Below, piece by piece: positions 23,201-33,519 of a stretch of DNA of 64,000 nucleotides (position 1 is its first letter; the number at the start of each line of letters is the position of its first letter). The translations under genes were made by a program, and so were the position numbers. Where the stretch lies: the NCBI RefSeq assembly GCF_031877795.1, contig NC_133934.1, positions 103,418,610-103,482,609 of the forward strand, given 5' to 3'. A model generated the notes under the pieces. The model saw only the letters and a program-made list of their open reading frames with translations. It made no database searches and was not told the origin of the DNA. Source of the DNA: Strix aluco (lineage: Eukaryota > Chordata > Aves > Strigiformes > Strigidae).

Positions 23201-26200
23201 CTTCTATAGGTCAGCACTCCGTTCATTAACATTCTTGGACTGGAGTGTCCATTCTGTTTTATTTTGGTTTGGGTTTTTTTATGAATGAGTTGAATCCAGA
23301 ACACAGGGTGTGCTTAACAAAATTTTCCCCTGGATTTTTTAAGTAATAGCATTCAGTATTATCTGAGTGTTCTCAAATTAAAATTTAAATGCTTTAATAA
23401 CATAAATGGTTTAATTTTAACTGAGTCTTCTATTCTTTCCTAAAATTTAGATGCTTACGCTTTATATGTAAATCTCCTTTGGCTTCTGTCCACCAAAACT
23501 TTATTTTGTAGTAATTAAATTTCTGTAACCTGTTCTAGAAGATAATCTGTTTATCCTGGGAGGGCCACTTGCTATAGACTTTGTTGCATTTACCTATTAC
23601 ATGAACAGGCAGAAGGTAGAGTGTTAAGTCTTTGCAGAGCAACTATAAGCAATATAACTGTTGGTGATAACCTTAGAATTCATCCTGAGAACATCTCTGC
23701 ACAAAGCTCCAGAAGGGATTTAATTTTATTAACCTTCAGTGCTCAGAAAGATTGAAACATTCTTGCAGGAAGATTATCTTGATATCCTGTAGTTAAAAGG
23801 AGCTTAACTTCAAATAGCAAAAAGTTCTTTCGTGAGGACCATTGAACTCTAATTTTCTTTTAAGAATTTGGGGATGGGGGAGAAAAATAGTCACTGACAA
23901 AGTAATAGCTACTCAATACAGTAGAAGCTTTTTGATGGAGGATGGGGTGCCTGTGTTTCTGATCTTGTTTTCACTGTCTTGCCTTAGATGCCCTAGTTTT
24001 ACATGGTGCATACTCTGAAGGACCTGTTATAGCAATGACTAGTCAATAATTAAAAGAATTTAAAATGCATCTTGGCACAGTAAACAATGGAAAAGTATCT
24101 ATTTGGTGGTGTATATCAACTCTTAAATACAGGATTTGTTTTTTCTTAAATCAGGAAATGATTCTGTTCCTCATTTTGCCATTTTCTCAGGCGAAAAGAA
24201 ACCATACGTTCTTTGAAAAGTCCAGGTATTACTAAAGACTGAAATCTGGCAAAAATAAATACAGATGTGGATTGTTTAGGAACACGGTGCACTCAGAAGT
24301 TCAAGGGACCACGTGTGCGCTCCCTTTGCCAGCCCCATACTAGGAAACAAAATCATGTTCTGTTGTTGAATCAGAGCCCTCTTGGTTTTATCAATGGTTG
24401 AATCCATTATGTTCATTCCTACTTAAAATACAGTGTTTGGATTAAAACTGTACATTAAGACTTTTTGTAATTTAGAAAACAGTTGTCATAACCATTGTGT
24501 TTTCCATTTTAAATAACAAAATAAAGTCAGGATAGCTGAATAGTATAATTAAGTGTTGTAGAAATGTATGCTAAAGAGACTGATGGCAGGATAAATACTG
24601 TCCCCTTATAATAAACCAGTGTCCTGTGTTTTATACTGCTGCCCCTTGTTTCCAGTCAAGAAATACAGTATTACTGTGTCCTTGTGTTGATTACAGACTG
24701 AACATTAAGGCTTCTCTGGCCAAATGAGGTTGACATACAGTATCTTGGTATGTGGTTCTTACTGAATATTAGTAGGTCCTGACTTGGGTCCTGTTTTCCA
24801 GTATTGATCAATGCATTAAAGCTACTTCATGGAGTAGGATCAGTTTGTACCAAGCCGTTGCCTAACAGCCCTGTACATAGCACCCGAACAGTTCTGGTTT
24901 TCTCCAGTACCTTCTCTCACCTCACGTTCACCATTCCTGCTTTGATCTCCAAGGTGCTCTGGGAAACCGCTCAAACTTACCCTGAGGAAGTAAAGGGGAA
25001 GAAAAAAAGGAGGATTATTCCTTGGATGTGTTCCCTTGTTCCTGGTTGTTCCTGGTGGTTTACTCTTCAAGCCATCTCCTTTCTCCTGTTGAATTTGTGT
25101 GAAGTAGCTTCTCTCATGGTTTTATATTGCCTTTCGAGAGACACTTGGAAGAATGCTCCTTTTCTAAATTGAGGGAACTGGCAAAGCCTTGCTTGGCAGG
25201 GGTGAAGAAGTGTCCAGTTGAGCTTTGTCAGAAAGCAGGTGTTTCCATGAAGGTGAACTTAGAAGTGTTCCTAACCTACCAAACTGGCTTTTAATTGTGG
25301 TGGGGGAACAGTAGAACTAGTCAGAACCTCTGTGTCTGCTGAGCCTCGGATGTTCCCTGTTTGTGTTACCACAAACACGTTAGAATATTCTGTCTGTGAG
25401 TTACTTCTGTCACGTTGAAGTTCAGCTTGGCTTTTCGTTCTTCAATATTAAGGGGACTCTTGCAGCTTCTTGTCTACAACCGCACAGCAGGCCTTTGTTT
25501 GTCCTGCACACTGTGTGAATGCTTTTTAAGCTTGTCACCTCATCATGAAGGATTGTACAGAGCCTCATCAACACCATGATTTGCACCTGTGGCAACAAGC
25601 TTTTCCAGCACTTTTCTTGACTTCTTCGACTGAAAAAACTCTGAAATGATTGTTGTTAGCCTGTCTGCCAACTGAGCACATAATCAACAAGCTGGAGGTG
25701 CTTTTGTGCAAGCAGGATAGCAGCTGGTTTTGCTTACACTTTTACCTTGGCATGACATTTTCCATACCCACTGCCAAAAATATATAGTATCTGGCTTTTT
25801 TCAGCCTGCCCAACTTGAGTTTCTGGCTTCACAGACAATTTCTTGCTCCACTGATTTGTAGAGGCTATGCTTGGAAAGCACTGAAGTCTAGTAGCTTGTG
25901 TATGTGCATACTGAGGCTATACCAACTAGTCTCTGTAGCTGCCTTATTTACAGTAATACTGGTTATCCTGTACAGATACCTATTACATAAAATCACAGAA
26001 AATGGTTACTATTAAGCAGTTTTTAGCAACATGTTATAAATACATATGTAACTGAGTGGAGCTAATGGGTTTCATTTAATAAAAGCTGATACTTTTAATT
26101 ACTACTTTCTACAAGGAAAGTACCTCCACAGAGATCTTTACTGCAGAGGAATACATAACAAAGAGCTTGTCTGAATACAACAGACTGTTAACTATAAACA

Positions 26201-29200
26201 CATTTTAGTTCACTATGAAATTTGAGTTTGCCTTTTCACAAAAGTGAAAGCCTACAGCTTTTTCCCCGTTAGACTGGAATCTGCTTTCCCCCTTCTTTTT
26301 ATTACATAGCTTGTTGTTTGTTTCATTTTTTTGAAAAAGAGATACAGCCTCTTTCCTTAGCGAAGAGGATAGCCAATGTACGCTCATTAATTTCTAAATT
26401 TCTTTAAGTTCCTGTGAGTATCTCAGTTTGTCTGGAGGCTGCAGTACTTCCTCTGTGGTGGTGAATACATCATAGTCATGCAAAAGGCAACTCCTCCTCC
26501 TCATCTTCCTGGCCTGTCCTTCCTAAAGAGTCTGTATCCCTCCACTGCAGCACTCCAGTCACGTGAGCCATCCACCGCACCTCTGGAATCCCAGCAAGAT
26601 CCCAGCCCTGCAGTTGCACACAGATCTCTAATTCCTCCTGTTGACTTCCCATGCTGCATGCCTTAGTGTGCAGGTGCTTGGAGAGACTTCCTTGCTTACA
26701 TGCAAATGCTTGAGGTGATGCCACTTAAGCCCTGTTTTGTTCATTTTGTGTTCCAGGCCCTTTACTTGCCAGCCCTGTCCATTGCTCACTCAGAGCTGCA
26801 GTAACTCTTTTTCTCCTTCATAGTTCCTGGTTTTGTTCTTCAGGTGCAATTCCAAATGATAATTTGTATCTGGCTGCAAATACTTGGAAGCAGCCTCTTG
26901 CTCATGGACCACTCTGAAGGTCTGGTTTGGTTTTAAACAGTCCTTTGTAGTTCTCTCATTATTGTAATGAGGAACTACTTGGTTAACCCACTTCTCCTCT
27001 TGGCCTGATGGAATTCAAAACATTATGGAAAGGTCTTTCTAGTTATAGGAGTTACCTTGGGATTGAGTTGGATGCTTGTCATTTCCCAAGTCTGAGGAGT
27101 GCAAAACAAAAACCAGTGAAACAAATTTTCCCGGATGTAAACTGTCATTATATCTTTTGGTGATACCTTGCTTCATGTATGTCTGGCCTAGACTTATTTT
27201 AAAGCAAAAATATTGTGGTAGCCGACAAACAGGAAACATTGCACTTCTTTCTTCTCAATCTGTCTGACCTTTTGCATGTATTATTATGTGCCATGAACAT
27301 TGAGCTATACATATTCATACTACTCTTGTTCTTACAGACAACGCTCACATGGGGACCCTACTTGTGGTTTCACATGCTGCGAGTCGCCACATCAACCTTA
27401 TCAGGTATTGCTCTATTTGGGAAAACCAGTAGCGGAGTATTGAAAGTCGCTTTGACAGACTGTAAATCATCTTTGTGAGTGACTGGCCATTTTTTCAAAA
27501 GTATGAATGAACCTGTATTTTAATCTGTGGAGACATACTCTCTTGCCTTAGGCACTTATTTTTTTAAACTTTCAATCAACAACTCTTGAATGGAAGAATG
27601 AACAGAAAATACCCTTTTGCTGGAAACTTTTTTTCCCCTTTTTCTCCATATGGAGATAGGATGTTGTTGGCAAGGGAGTATATCAGCTTTCTATTATGTT
27701 TTGTATGGAATCATTTTGTGTGATGTTATCTGAAAAGAACGCTGTTTGGAGTAACTAAATGGATAGTTTTTATGAAGAAGACAACTAGAAATTATCCCAA
27801 GAACACATCTAGTCTCGTGCTTTACAGCAGACTTCTGAGGTTACAAAAAACCTAAAATAAGACTATTGTCAAGAGTCTTAAACTCACTGCATAGAAGTTT
27901 ATTTGACCCGTGGACCTCATAAAATTTTGCAAAGTTTTAAAAATGCTTATCCTAGTCTGTGTTCTTCCCGAGGTGTAAAGTATCTTTACTGGTTTTTTTG
28001 ACAAATATTGCAGACTTTCTGCCATTGTACACCTGATTTTGAATATTTGTTAAAACTATTGGCAGTCTGTTCTATTAATCAACCTATCCTTACTTTTAGA
28101 AACCCTTTTTCTCTAATGTACAGTGTAGTTCTATTCCTTGTCATATCTGTTCTTTGTATACAAAGGTAGATACTGCTTTCCTTTTTTCAGAAGTCTTTTA
28201 TGAACTTGAAGATGAGTACTTCCTTCTTCCCACTCCAGCTTTGCCTCTTACATTTGTAATTTGAATTGGTCTTTTGCACAGACCTGGATGCCAGGATGTC
28301 TATACAATTAGTTATTGTGTATATTCATTGAAGCAGTCAATTGGTAACTTCTAACAGGTTTTCCCTGAAGATGACCTAACTCCTTTGAATCCTTGGGGCA
28401 GATCTGCAATTTGAAGTGCAATATATTTGACTTCTTGCTTGCCTTTACTCAGGAACCAGTGCTGTAGCCATCATAGTAAAGAGACTGACTGACACAGGCC
28501 CTCCCCATTCCATACCTGTGGCTGTGCACTACTTGTTTAGCTGCATGTAGCCTCCAGCTTGAAAATTGAGACAGCTGAAACCTAAATATTTTATTACTCC
28601 ATTAGTATGCAACACAGAGCATTGTTAAAACTGCTACTGACTCGAAGTATGCATATATCAATAACTAACTTTCTAGTTTGCTGGTACCATTAGACTGAAG
28701 TGCCAATATAGTTGGTTACCGTATATTTTTGTCTAACCTTAATTTTCAGTTAAAGTTCAGTTAAAGGCTTATCGTTTAATTGATCTCCTAGCTAAACAAA
28801 CCTAGATCCACAGCTGAAACTAGTAGAATTCTAACAAACACTACCACCATCTAGTTTTTAATTGATTTCCATGTTCTCCTTTTGTTCATTCTTTATCTTA
28901 AAGAATAATTGTTAGTATATTGAACTAATAATTACATTTGAGTAGATTAGCCTAGCAGATTTTGGTTTTGTCTTTTGAGTGAAGTAGGACTGTGGAAAAC
29001 CATTCAGGAAAGATGATGATACCTTTTAAAATAAAACTGTGCTTAAGAATTTTCTTCTAGATACTAATTGTATGTACACCTCTCTTTATTTTTTTTTAGT
29101 GTGTGATTTCCTTGGGGAAAAGATTGCATCTGTTCTGGGGATAAGCACACCAAAATACCAATATGCCATTGATGAGTATTACAGAATGAAGAGAGAGGTA

Positions 29201-30243
29201 TGTGTGTGAGATGATGGATAGGGTTCTTGCACTCCTTTGCTCCCAACTTGCCTTCCCTGGTATTTTTAAAAATGAAATTTATATTCCAGCATTAAAATGA
29301 AGTTTTAAAACCTCTATTTCAGCTTGCCTTCAGTTTTCATTTGACGTGTGATTAACGCTTGCTTATCCATCAACCTTTTCTCTCCAGCTCGTCAGTCTTG
29401 GAACTGGCTGGGTCCTGACCACTGCTCTGTTTGTTTCTCTTGTACAATGCATTTTAAAGTCAACAGTGTGAGAAAGCTGGATGGAGCACTTACTGGACAC
29501 TGTAAAGGGGTGGCTGCTAGGAATACACTTTCCAACGCTAAAACTTGTTCAATGAAACGTCAAGGGTAAATTGAACGTGATGCTACCATTTGTTCTAAAT
29601 CATAATTGGAAATGACTGATAGTAGCCAGTGCTTTATGCAAAACAACCCCTTAATGATCTTCATTTGAAAGAGATGGGAAATGTATTTAAAGATTTACTA
29701 CTAATTTATTTTTTATAGCTCTTTATTATTAAGAGCTGAAAAAGTGTTAAGAGAAGGTAGACCTATCACTATTGGTATTGACTAAAAACTGCTTATCTAG
29801 ACATGTGACATTTTTTCTGTGTTTATTTAACACAGTTTAATCCTTCACTTTTGGTGATTGGATTTTTTCCATAATGGGAATTCATCTCATCTTATGATCA
29901 ACTAGTGACCATTTTCTAATGGAACAGATGTCCTTGCCTTGTAAGAGGAGCTTTCTTTTGGAAAGACATAAAGTGAATGTCAATAAGTGGTAAATAGTAG
30001 CTTATGAATCTGGTTATCTATTTTTAGGAGGAAGAGGAGGAACAGGAAAACAAGATGTCAGAAGAAGCAGAAAGACAGCATCAGGAACAGCAGAACAAGC
30101 CACAAGCTGAAGCTCCTGTCCAGACAGACCAGCCTGAAGCGACAGCATGCACTTCATTTGTGAATGTAAACTTTGAAAATGAGGGAGATGATTGCCAGTC
30201 CGTTGGGGAAAATAAACAAGATGTAGTTCCTGTCCCTTCTTAA
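13885..30243 (+). CDS. FAM177A1: FAM177A1-like protein, complete (5 exons, 214 aa)
   Basis: This is a member of the FAM177 family, small acidic proteins whose molecular role is poorly defined. The exons are 13885-13971, 18164-18340, 27338-27404, 29100-29197 and 30028-30243; they join in frame to 214 residues, close to the roughly 213-residue human form. The family core is clear: [61 protein letters not shown] and [12 protein letters not shown]. The C-terminal exon is Glu/Gln-rich and ends VVPVPS. An in-frame TGA at 13798-13800 makes ATG 13885 the first start in this frame. A second in-frame ATG lies at 13957, and both have good Kozak contexts. The N-terminal 29 residues are Ala/Pro-rich and poorly conserved, so the start is less certain than the rest. 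Confidence 0.94.
13972..18163 (+). other. FAM177A1: FAM177A1 intron 1
   Basis: The first 300 bp or so remain in the CpG island, and the rest is AT-rich unique-looking sequence. I recognise no transposon or second gene. Confidence 0.6.
18164..18340 (+). CDS. FAM177A1: FAM177A1 coding exon 2, residues 30-88
   Basis: A T-rich tract and catag acceptor precede CAA CTT GCA, and the donor gtaggt starts at 18341. It carries a basic patch (KKKKIPRR) followed by an acidic stretch ([13 protein letters not shown]). Confidence 0.95.
18341..27337 (+). other. FAM177A1: FAM177A1 intron 2 (9 kb)
   Basis: Apart from the CR1 copy at about 18,925-20,775, this is unassigned sequence. Two GC-richer patches (about 20,990-21,420 and 26,440-26,720) and a 122-codon open frame at 24804-25172 carry no motif I recognise. 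Confidence 0.6.
18925..20775 (+). mobile_element. CR1 LINE, 5'-truncated, sense orientation
   Basis: A chicken-repeat-1 retrotransposon fragment covering the second half of ORF2 and the 3' UTR. Broken open frames read through reverse-transcriptase landmarks: [20 protein letters not shown] (about 19,000), an IFKK...NYRPVSL block (about 19,400-19,450), motif [13 protein letters not shown] (about 19,640) and the catalytic box region [14 protein letters not shown] (about 19,900). The 3' tail ends with ATTCTAT-type octamers at 20756-20772, the CR1 hallmark. Several frameshifts and FAND in place of FADD make this copy dead. There is no poly(A) tail, as expected for CR1. Confidence 0.93.
27338..27404 (+). 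CDS. FAM177A1: FAM177A1 coding exon 3, residues 89-111
   Basis: The acceptor cttacag ends at 27337 and the donor gtattg starts at 27405. It encodes [20 protein letters not shown] then LS, the conserved aromatic segment of the family. Confidence 0.95.
27405..29099 (+). other. FAM177A1: FAM177A1 intron 3
   Basis: AT-rich sequence in which I recognise no repeat family or gene. Confidence 0.55.
29100..29197 (+). CDS. FAM177A1: FAM177A1 coding exon 4, residues 111-143
   Basis: The T-rich acceptor tttttttag ends at 29099 and the donor gtatgt starts at 29198. It encodes [20 protein letters not shown] and [12 protein letters not shown]. Confidence 0.96.
29198..30027 (+). other. FAM177A1: FAM177A1 intron 4
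   Basis: AT-rich sequence. A 73-codon open frame (29348-29569) is at chance length and resembles nothing I know. Confidence 0.55.
30028..30243 (+). CDS. FAM177A1: FAM177A1 terminal exon, residues 144-214 and stop
   Basis: The acceptor ctatttttag ends at 30027. It opens with [17 protein letters not shown], a likely charged coiled or disordered tail, contains [13 protein letters not shown], and stops at TAA 30241-30243. Confidence 0.95.
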   Translation, partial: EEEEEQENKMSEEAERQHQEQQNKPQAEAPVQTDQPEATACTSFVNVNFENEGDDCQSVGENKQDVVPVPS

Positions 30244-30405
30244 GTGTAAAGCTCTGTATAATGTAGGAAATAGGAAGTGTCAGGTGTCACAAGCTGGCTA
30301 TAAGAAGCAGGAAAAATAGGATTATACTTGTTCGCTGAAATACAACTTACAGCATTCTTATTGATCAGGAGAGAGCTAGGCGATATCTGTTCAGTCTGTC
30401 TGCCT

Positions 30406-30411
30406 AATAAA
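30406..30411 (+). terminator. FAM177A1: Proximal poly(A) signal of FAM177A1
   Basis: An AATAAA hexamer lies 163 nt after the stop codon. Further AATAAA copies downstream (for example 32648-32653) would allow a much longer 3' UTR. Confidence 0.65.
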
Positions 30412-33060
30412 GGCTGAGGCATTCTGCCAAATTGGCACTTCAGTTAAAATGAAAATTGCACTACAAACATTCGATTTAAAAATGAATGTGTGAGCTAATT
30501 TCTGTGTAAAGCAAGTAAAAATGTCTTTTCTTTGAATTGCTGTGTCTCTAACACCTGTGGATTGCAGATGCAGTGCTGTTTCCTACTTCTAAACACCTAC
30601 TTCTGATTTGCACATTTTTTGCAACTTGGCTCTCTATGAATAGATTAATAGGAATCAATATCCTGTAACTCAAAAGTCATTATGATAGCATCTGATTTCC
30701 CCTATTTATTGTCACTGTTGTATGCATGTATTTTTTTCTGTGGTTGTTTAACACAAGAGATAATGTTAGATTTAATGTTAATTAGATTTAAGGGTCCACT
30801 GACTTTTTTATTAAAAAAAAAAACCTTTAAAGGAGGCTGTAAACACCCTTAAGAACTTATTAACAACTACCAGCACTCTTGGAGGCTAATAGTGCTCAGC
30901 TGCTCCATTCAGTGCTGTAGCAAAGTACAGAACTAGTATCAGTGTAAGATGTTCTCACTCCAAGTCCAAGAATTAAGAGACCCACCTGCTTGAATACTTT
31001 ACATGCTCTGAATGGTCCTGGGAAATAAACTAAAGTCTTGCTAAATTATACCCAATGCACTGGCCACTGCGTATGGTACTGATCCAGAACTACGGAAACT
31101 TTTTTTGGACATAGATTATTTGAGTCAGTGTACTTGATTAACCTAAACAAACTATTTGTTTAATGTTAAATTACCAGTAAGGAATGTGCAGTTGCAGATG
31201 TTTTTCCCCCCTCTAGCACAGAATACATAAGTAACTAGAAATCAACCAAACCAAACTTATGATTCTTCCTTTTTCTTAAACAAAACACTTATTGCAATAT
31301 TGCAACAAACAGTACTTTTTATTTTTGTCTAAGTGAAATGCAGCTTTTAAGTAGCCCCAAATACCAGTTAAGGCTATTTTACTGCAATGGCTGTCATTCT
31401 TACTTGGAGCTCGTAAAAGGTGAATTGTTTACTTGGTGACAATCAGATGTCAGTGCCCCAGTCAATTTCTATAGAGAATTGTTGTAGATAAAGGAGCAGA
31501 GAACCTGCACTAATTACCATGTGAAACATTACTTCTGTCCTTGAGATTTCTAAAAAAAAAAAGAATTAAAAGAAAAGTCTTCAGTGAAATTTTGTGTTGG
31601 GTATCATCATATGTCCCTGGCCTTGGTCCCACTACCAACTAAGGAGCCAGATGCAACAGAGGCCAGGTAACTTGGCTATTAGTTTCCAGAGTTCAGTTTG
31701 TATTTCAGACAGCCCTCTGCCTGAACTGGTGTCCTGTAGAGCACAAATTCCTCTCCTCTCATCTGCCCTTAGCATTCCAGCACTACAGAAAGTCTTCTGA
31801 GGAGGATTCAATCATCACCTCTATTCCATCTGTTTATGATACAGTTCAAAAAGAGGCAAAGAACAGAGTAAGACAGAGGGTGCTGACAACTGTGTAAAAT
31901 CATTCCTTAGCCCTGAACACCTGCAAAGGAGAGCTTGGTTCGAATACACAGAAAAACAGCTTGTTGGGAATTCTTATACTGTCAAAGATAGAAAGCCTCA
32001 CATAGCTCAAGAGTAAAAAAACCTTTACAGCTGAAAGATGCTTTGCTTTTCTGCCAAGAAATTAATGTCAGTTGCGATGGGTTTTTTCCCCCTTCTCCCT
32101 ACAATCTGTTGCATCAGAAATGCTCTCACTGCCTTGAGTTTTAACTTCTTTGTATAAAATACTGTATTACTCACTGTGCCTTAACTTAATCCTTCCTTCA
32201 GTTTTTTGCAAACTGTATGAAAGTGGTTACTTTCATAGTGGTTTAATTTTTCTGTAAATGCATTAATTTGTTATATTTAATATAATTTTTGAACTGGAAG
32301 TTGGCTATGGCTTTTCCTTTAAAACTCTGGTCTTTGAAACTTTACACCTGCACACAGGAGCACATGCCTGTTCACTGTTTTTATCTTTTGTGTCACACAT
32401 CCTGGTGGAATATTCAAGCACTGAAATTCCAAGTATCATACTACCCCGACCCCCTTCCTTACAGTCTCATGTAGTGCTTCTTAACATACTCAATGCATTC
32501 AGCACTACCTCAAACTAATAAATAATGCAGGATTGCAACACCTCTGGCCTGGAGCTAGTGAAGTTTTGTCTGAAAGTTGAAACATTTCTACAGCTTTGTT
32601 AAAGTTTCACTGCTTTTAACTACTGCTGTAGCTCAGCTGTACACTTAAATAAAACAGTTGCACAGGAGGTTAAATTGATGAAAGCCTTTATACAGGTGTT
32701 TGGATTAGTTTTAAGTAGACATAAAGCTAGTACAGTTTTATTTTTGTTAATGAACTGCTTAAGAATGAGGTAACTATTCACTCAGTTCAAGTGTTAGTTA
32801 CTTCTCCTTTCTGTTAGGCACTTAAAGCTAGACACACATAGAAGAAAAAGGCTTAAACTCTTAACCTCTTACTGAAGACTTCTGCCTTTACAACAAAATG
32901 CTCAACAGTGCTATCATTAGAGGAAGCCATACAGAATGCAGTGGGAGGCTTGGAATGGCCAAGTGGATACAGGCCAGTGTCAAAGAGACCAAGAACCACA
33001 TCCTTACTTTCAGGGTAAATTCACATTTACAATAGGGTATTCAAATAACAACAGGGCTTG
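30412..33060. other. Convergent 3' region FAM177A1 / PPP2R3C
   Basis: AT-rich sequence between two genes transcribed toward each other. It probably holds the long 3' UTR of FAM177A1, judging by the scattered AATAAA signals. No coding potential or recognised repeat was seen. Confidence 0.5.
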
Positions 33061-33086
33061 GTACACAGGGGAGAAGTCCAAAAATA

Positions 33087-33092
33087 TTTATT
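33087..33092 (-). terminator. PPP2R3C: Likely PPP2R3C poly(A) signal
   Basis: TTTATT on the plus strand is AATAAA on the minus strand, about 240 nt beyond the PPP2R3C stop. A further candidate lies at 32737-32742. Confidence 0.55.
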
Positions 33093-33188
33093 TAAAAAAA
33101 AAAAAAGCTATTTTTTACCTCTTAAACACTTGCTTTTTTCATTTCAGAAATTAGTTCTGTGATCCCTGTATGTACCACATTTTATATT

Positions 33189-33205
33189 GGGGGGGGGGGG
33201 CGGGG
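33189..33205 (+). repeat. G12 homopolymer and G-rich run
   Basis: Twelve consecutive G residues, then C and four more G, followed by a purine-rich stretch to about 33,230. On the minus strand this makes a C-rich segment in the PPP2R3C 3' UTR. Confidence 0.9.
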
Positions 33206-33330
33206 CACAGGGAGAAGGGGAGGGAATTAAAATGGAAGAGGCATCGATTCAGATAATTCATGTTTCCAGCTTCCAACAGTTGGTGCATCAGACTGAGAGA
33301 TCTCTATGGATACACTCTGCTCCTGGTCAG

Positions 33331-33519
33331 TCACGTATCATCAACATCAGCAGTGTTGTCATTATCACTTGCCACAAGGACCTCTCTGTTCTCGTATGTC
33401 CAGAACCCATTCAGATCAATTAGAATGCTGGTAACAGTGTCTCCTTGACTGCTATTGATTAAGTCTTGAAGGGAGATTTTGTAAGGATCCTTAGGCTTCA
33501 CCATATCAAAGATTTCATC
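33331..33519 (-). CDS. PPP2R3C: PPP2R3C terminal exon 13, residues 389-450 and stop
   Basis: It encodes DEIFDMVKPKDPYKISLQDL through GFWTYENREVLVASD and the acidic end DVDDT, with TGA at 33331-33333. The acceptor is catag. Confidence 0.96.
   Translation of the reverse strand, partial: DEIFDMVKPKDPYKISLQDLINSSQGDTVTSILIDLNGFWTYENREVLVASDNDNTADVDDT

Noticed and set aside
24804-25172. A 122-codon open frame in FAM177A1 intron 2
   Set aside because: No recognisable domain, no splice context in frame with FAM177A1, and a shorter overlapping frame on the other strand. The length is within what chance can give in a GC-richer patch.
31937-31945. GGTTCGAAT, resembling a tRNA T-loop/B-box
   Set aside because: No A-box or acceptor/anticodon stem pairing was found in the 80 bp upstream, so it is a chance match.
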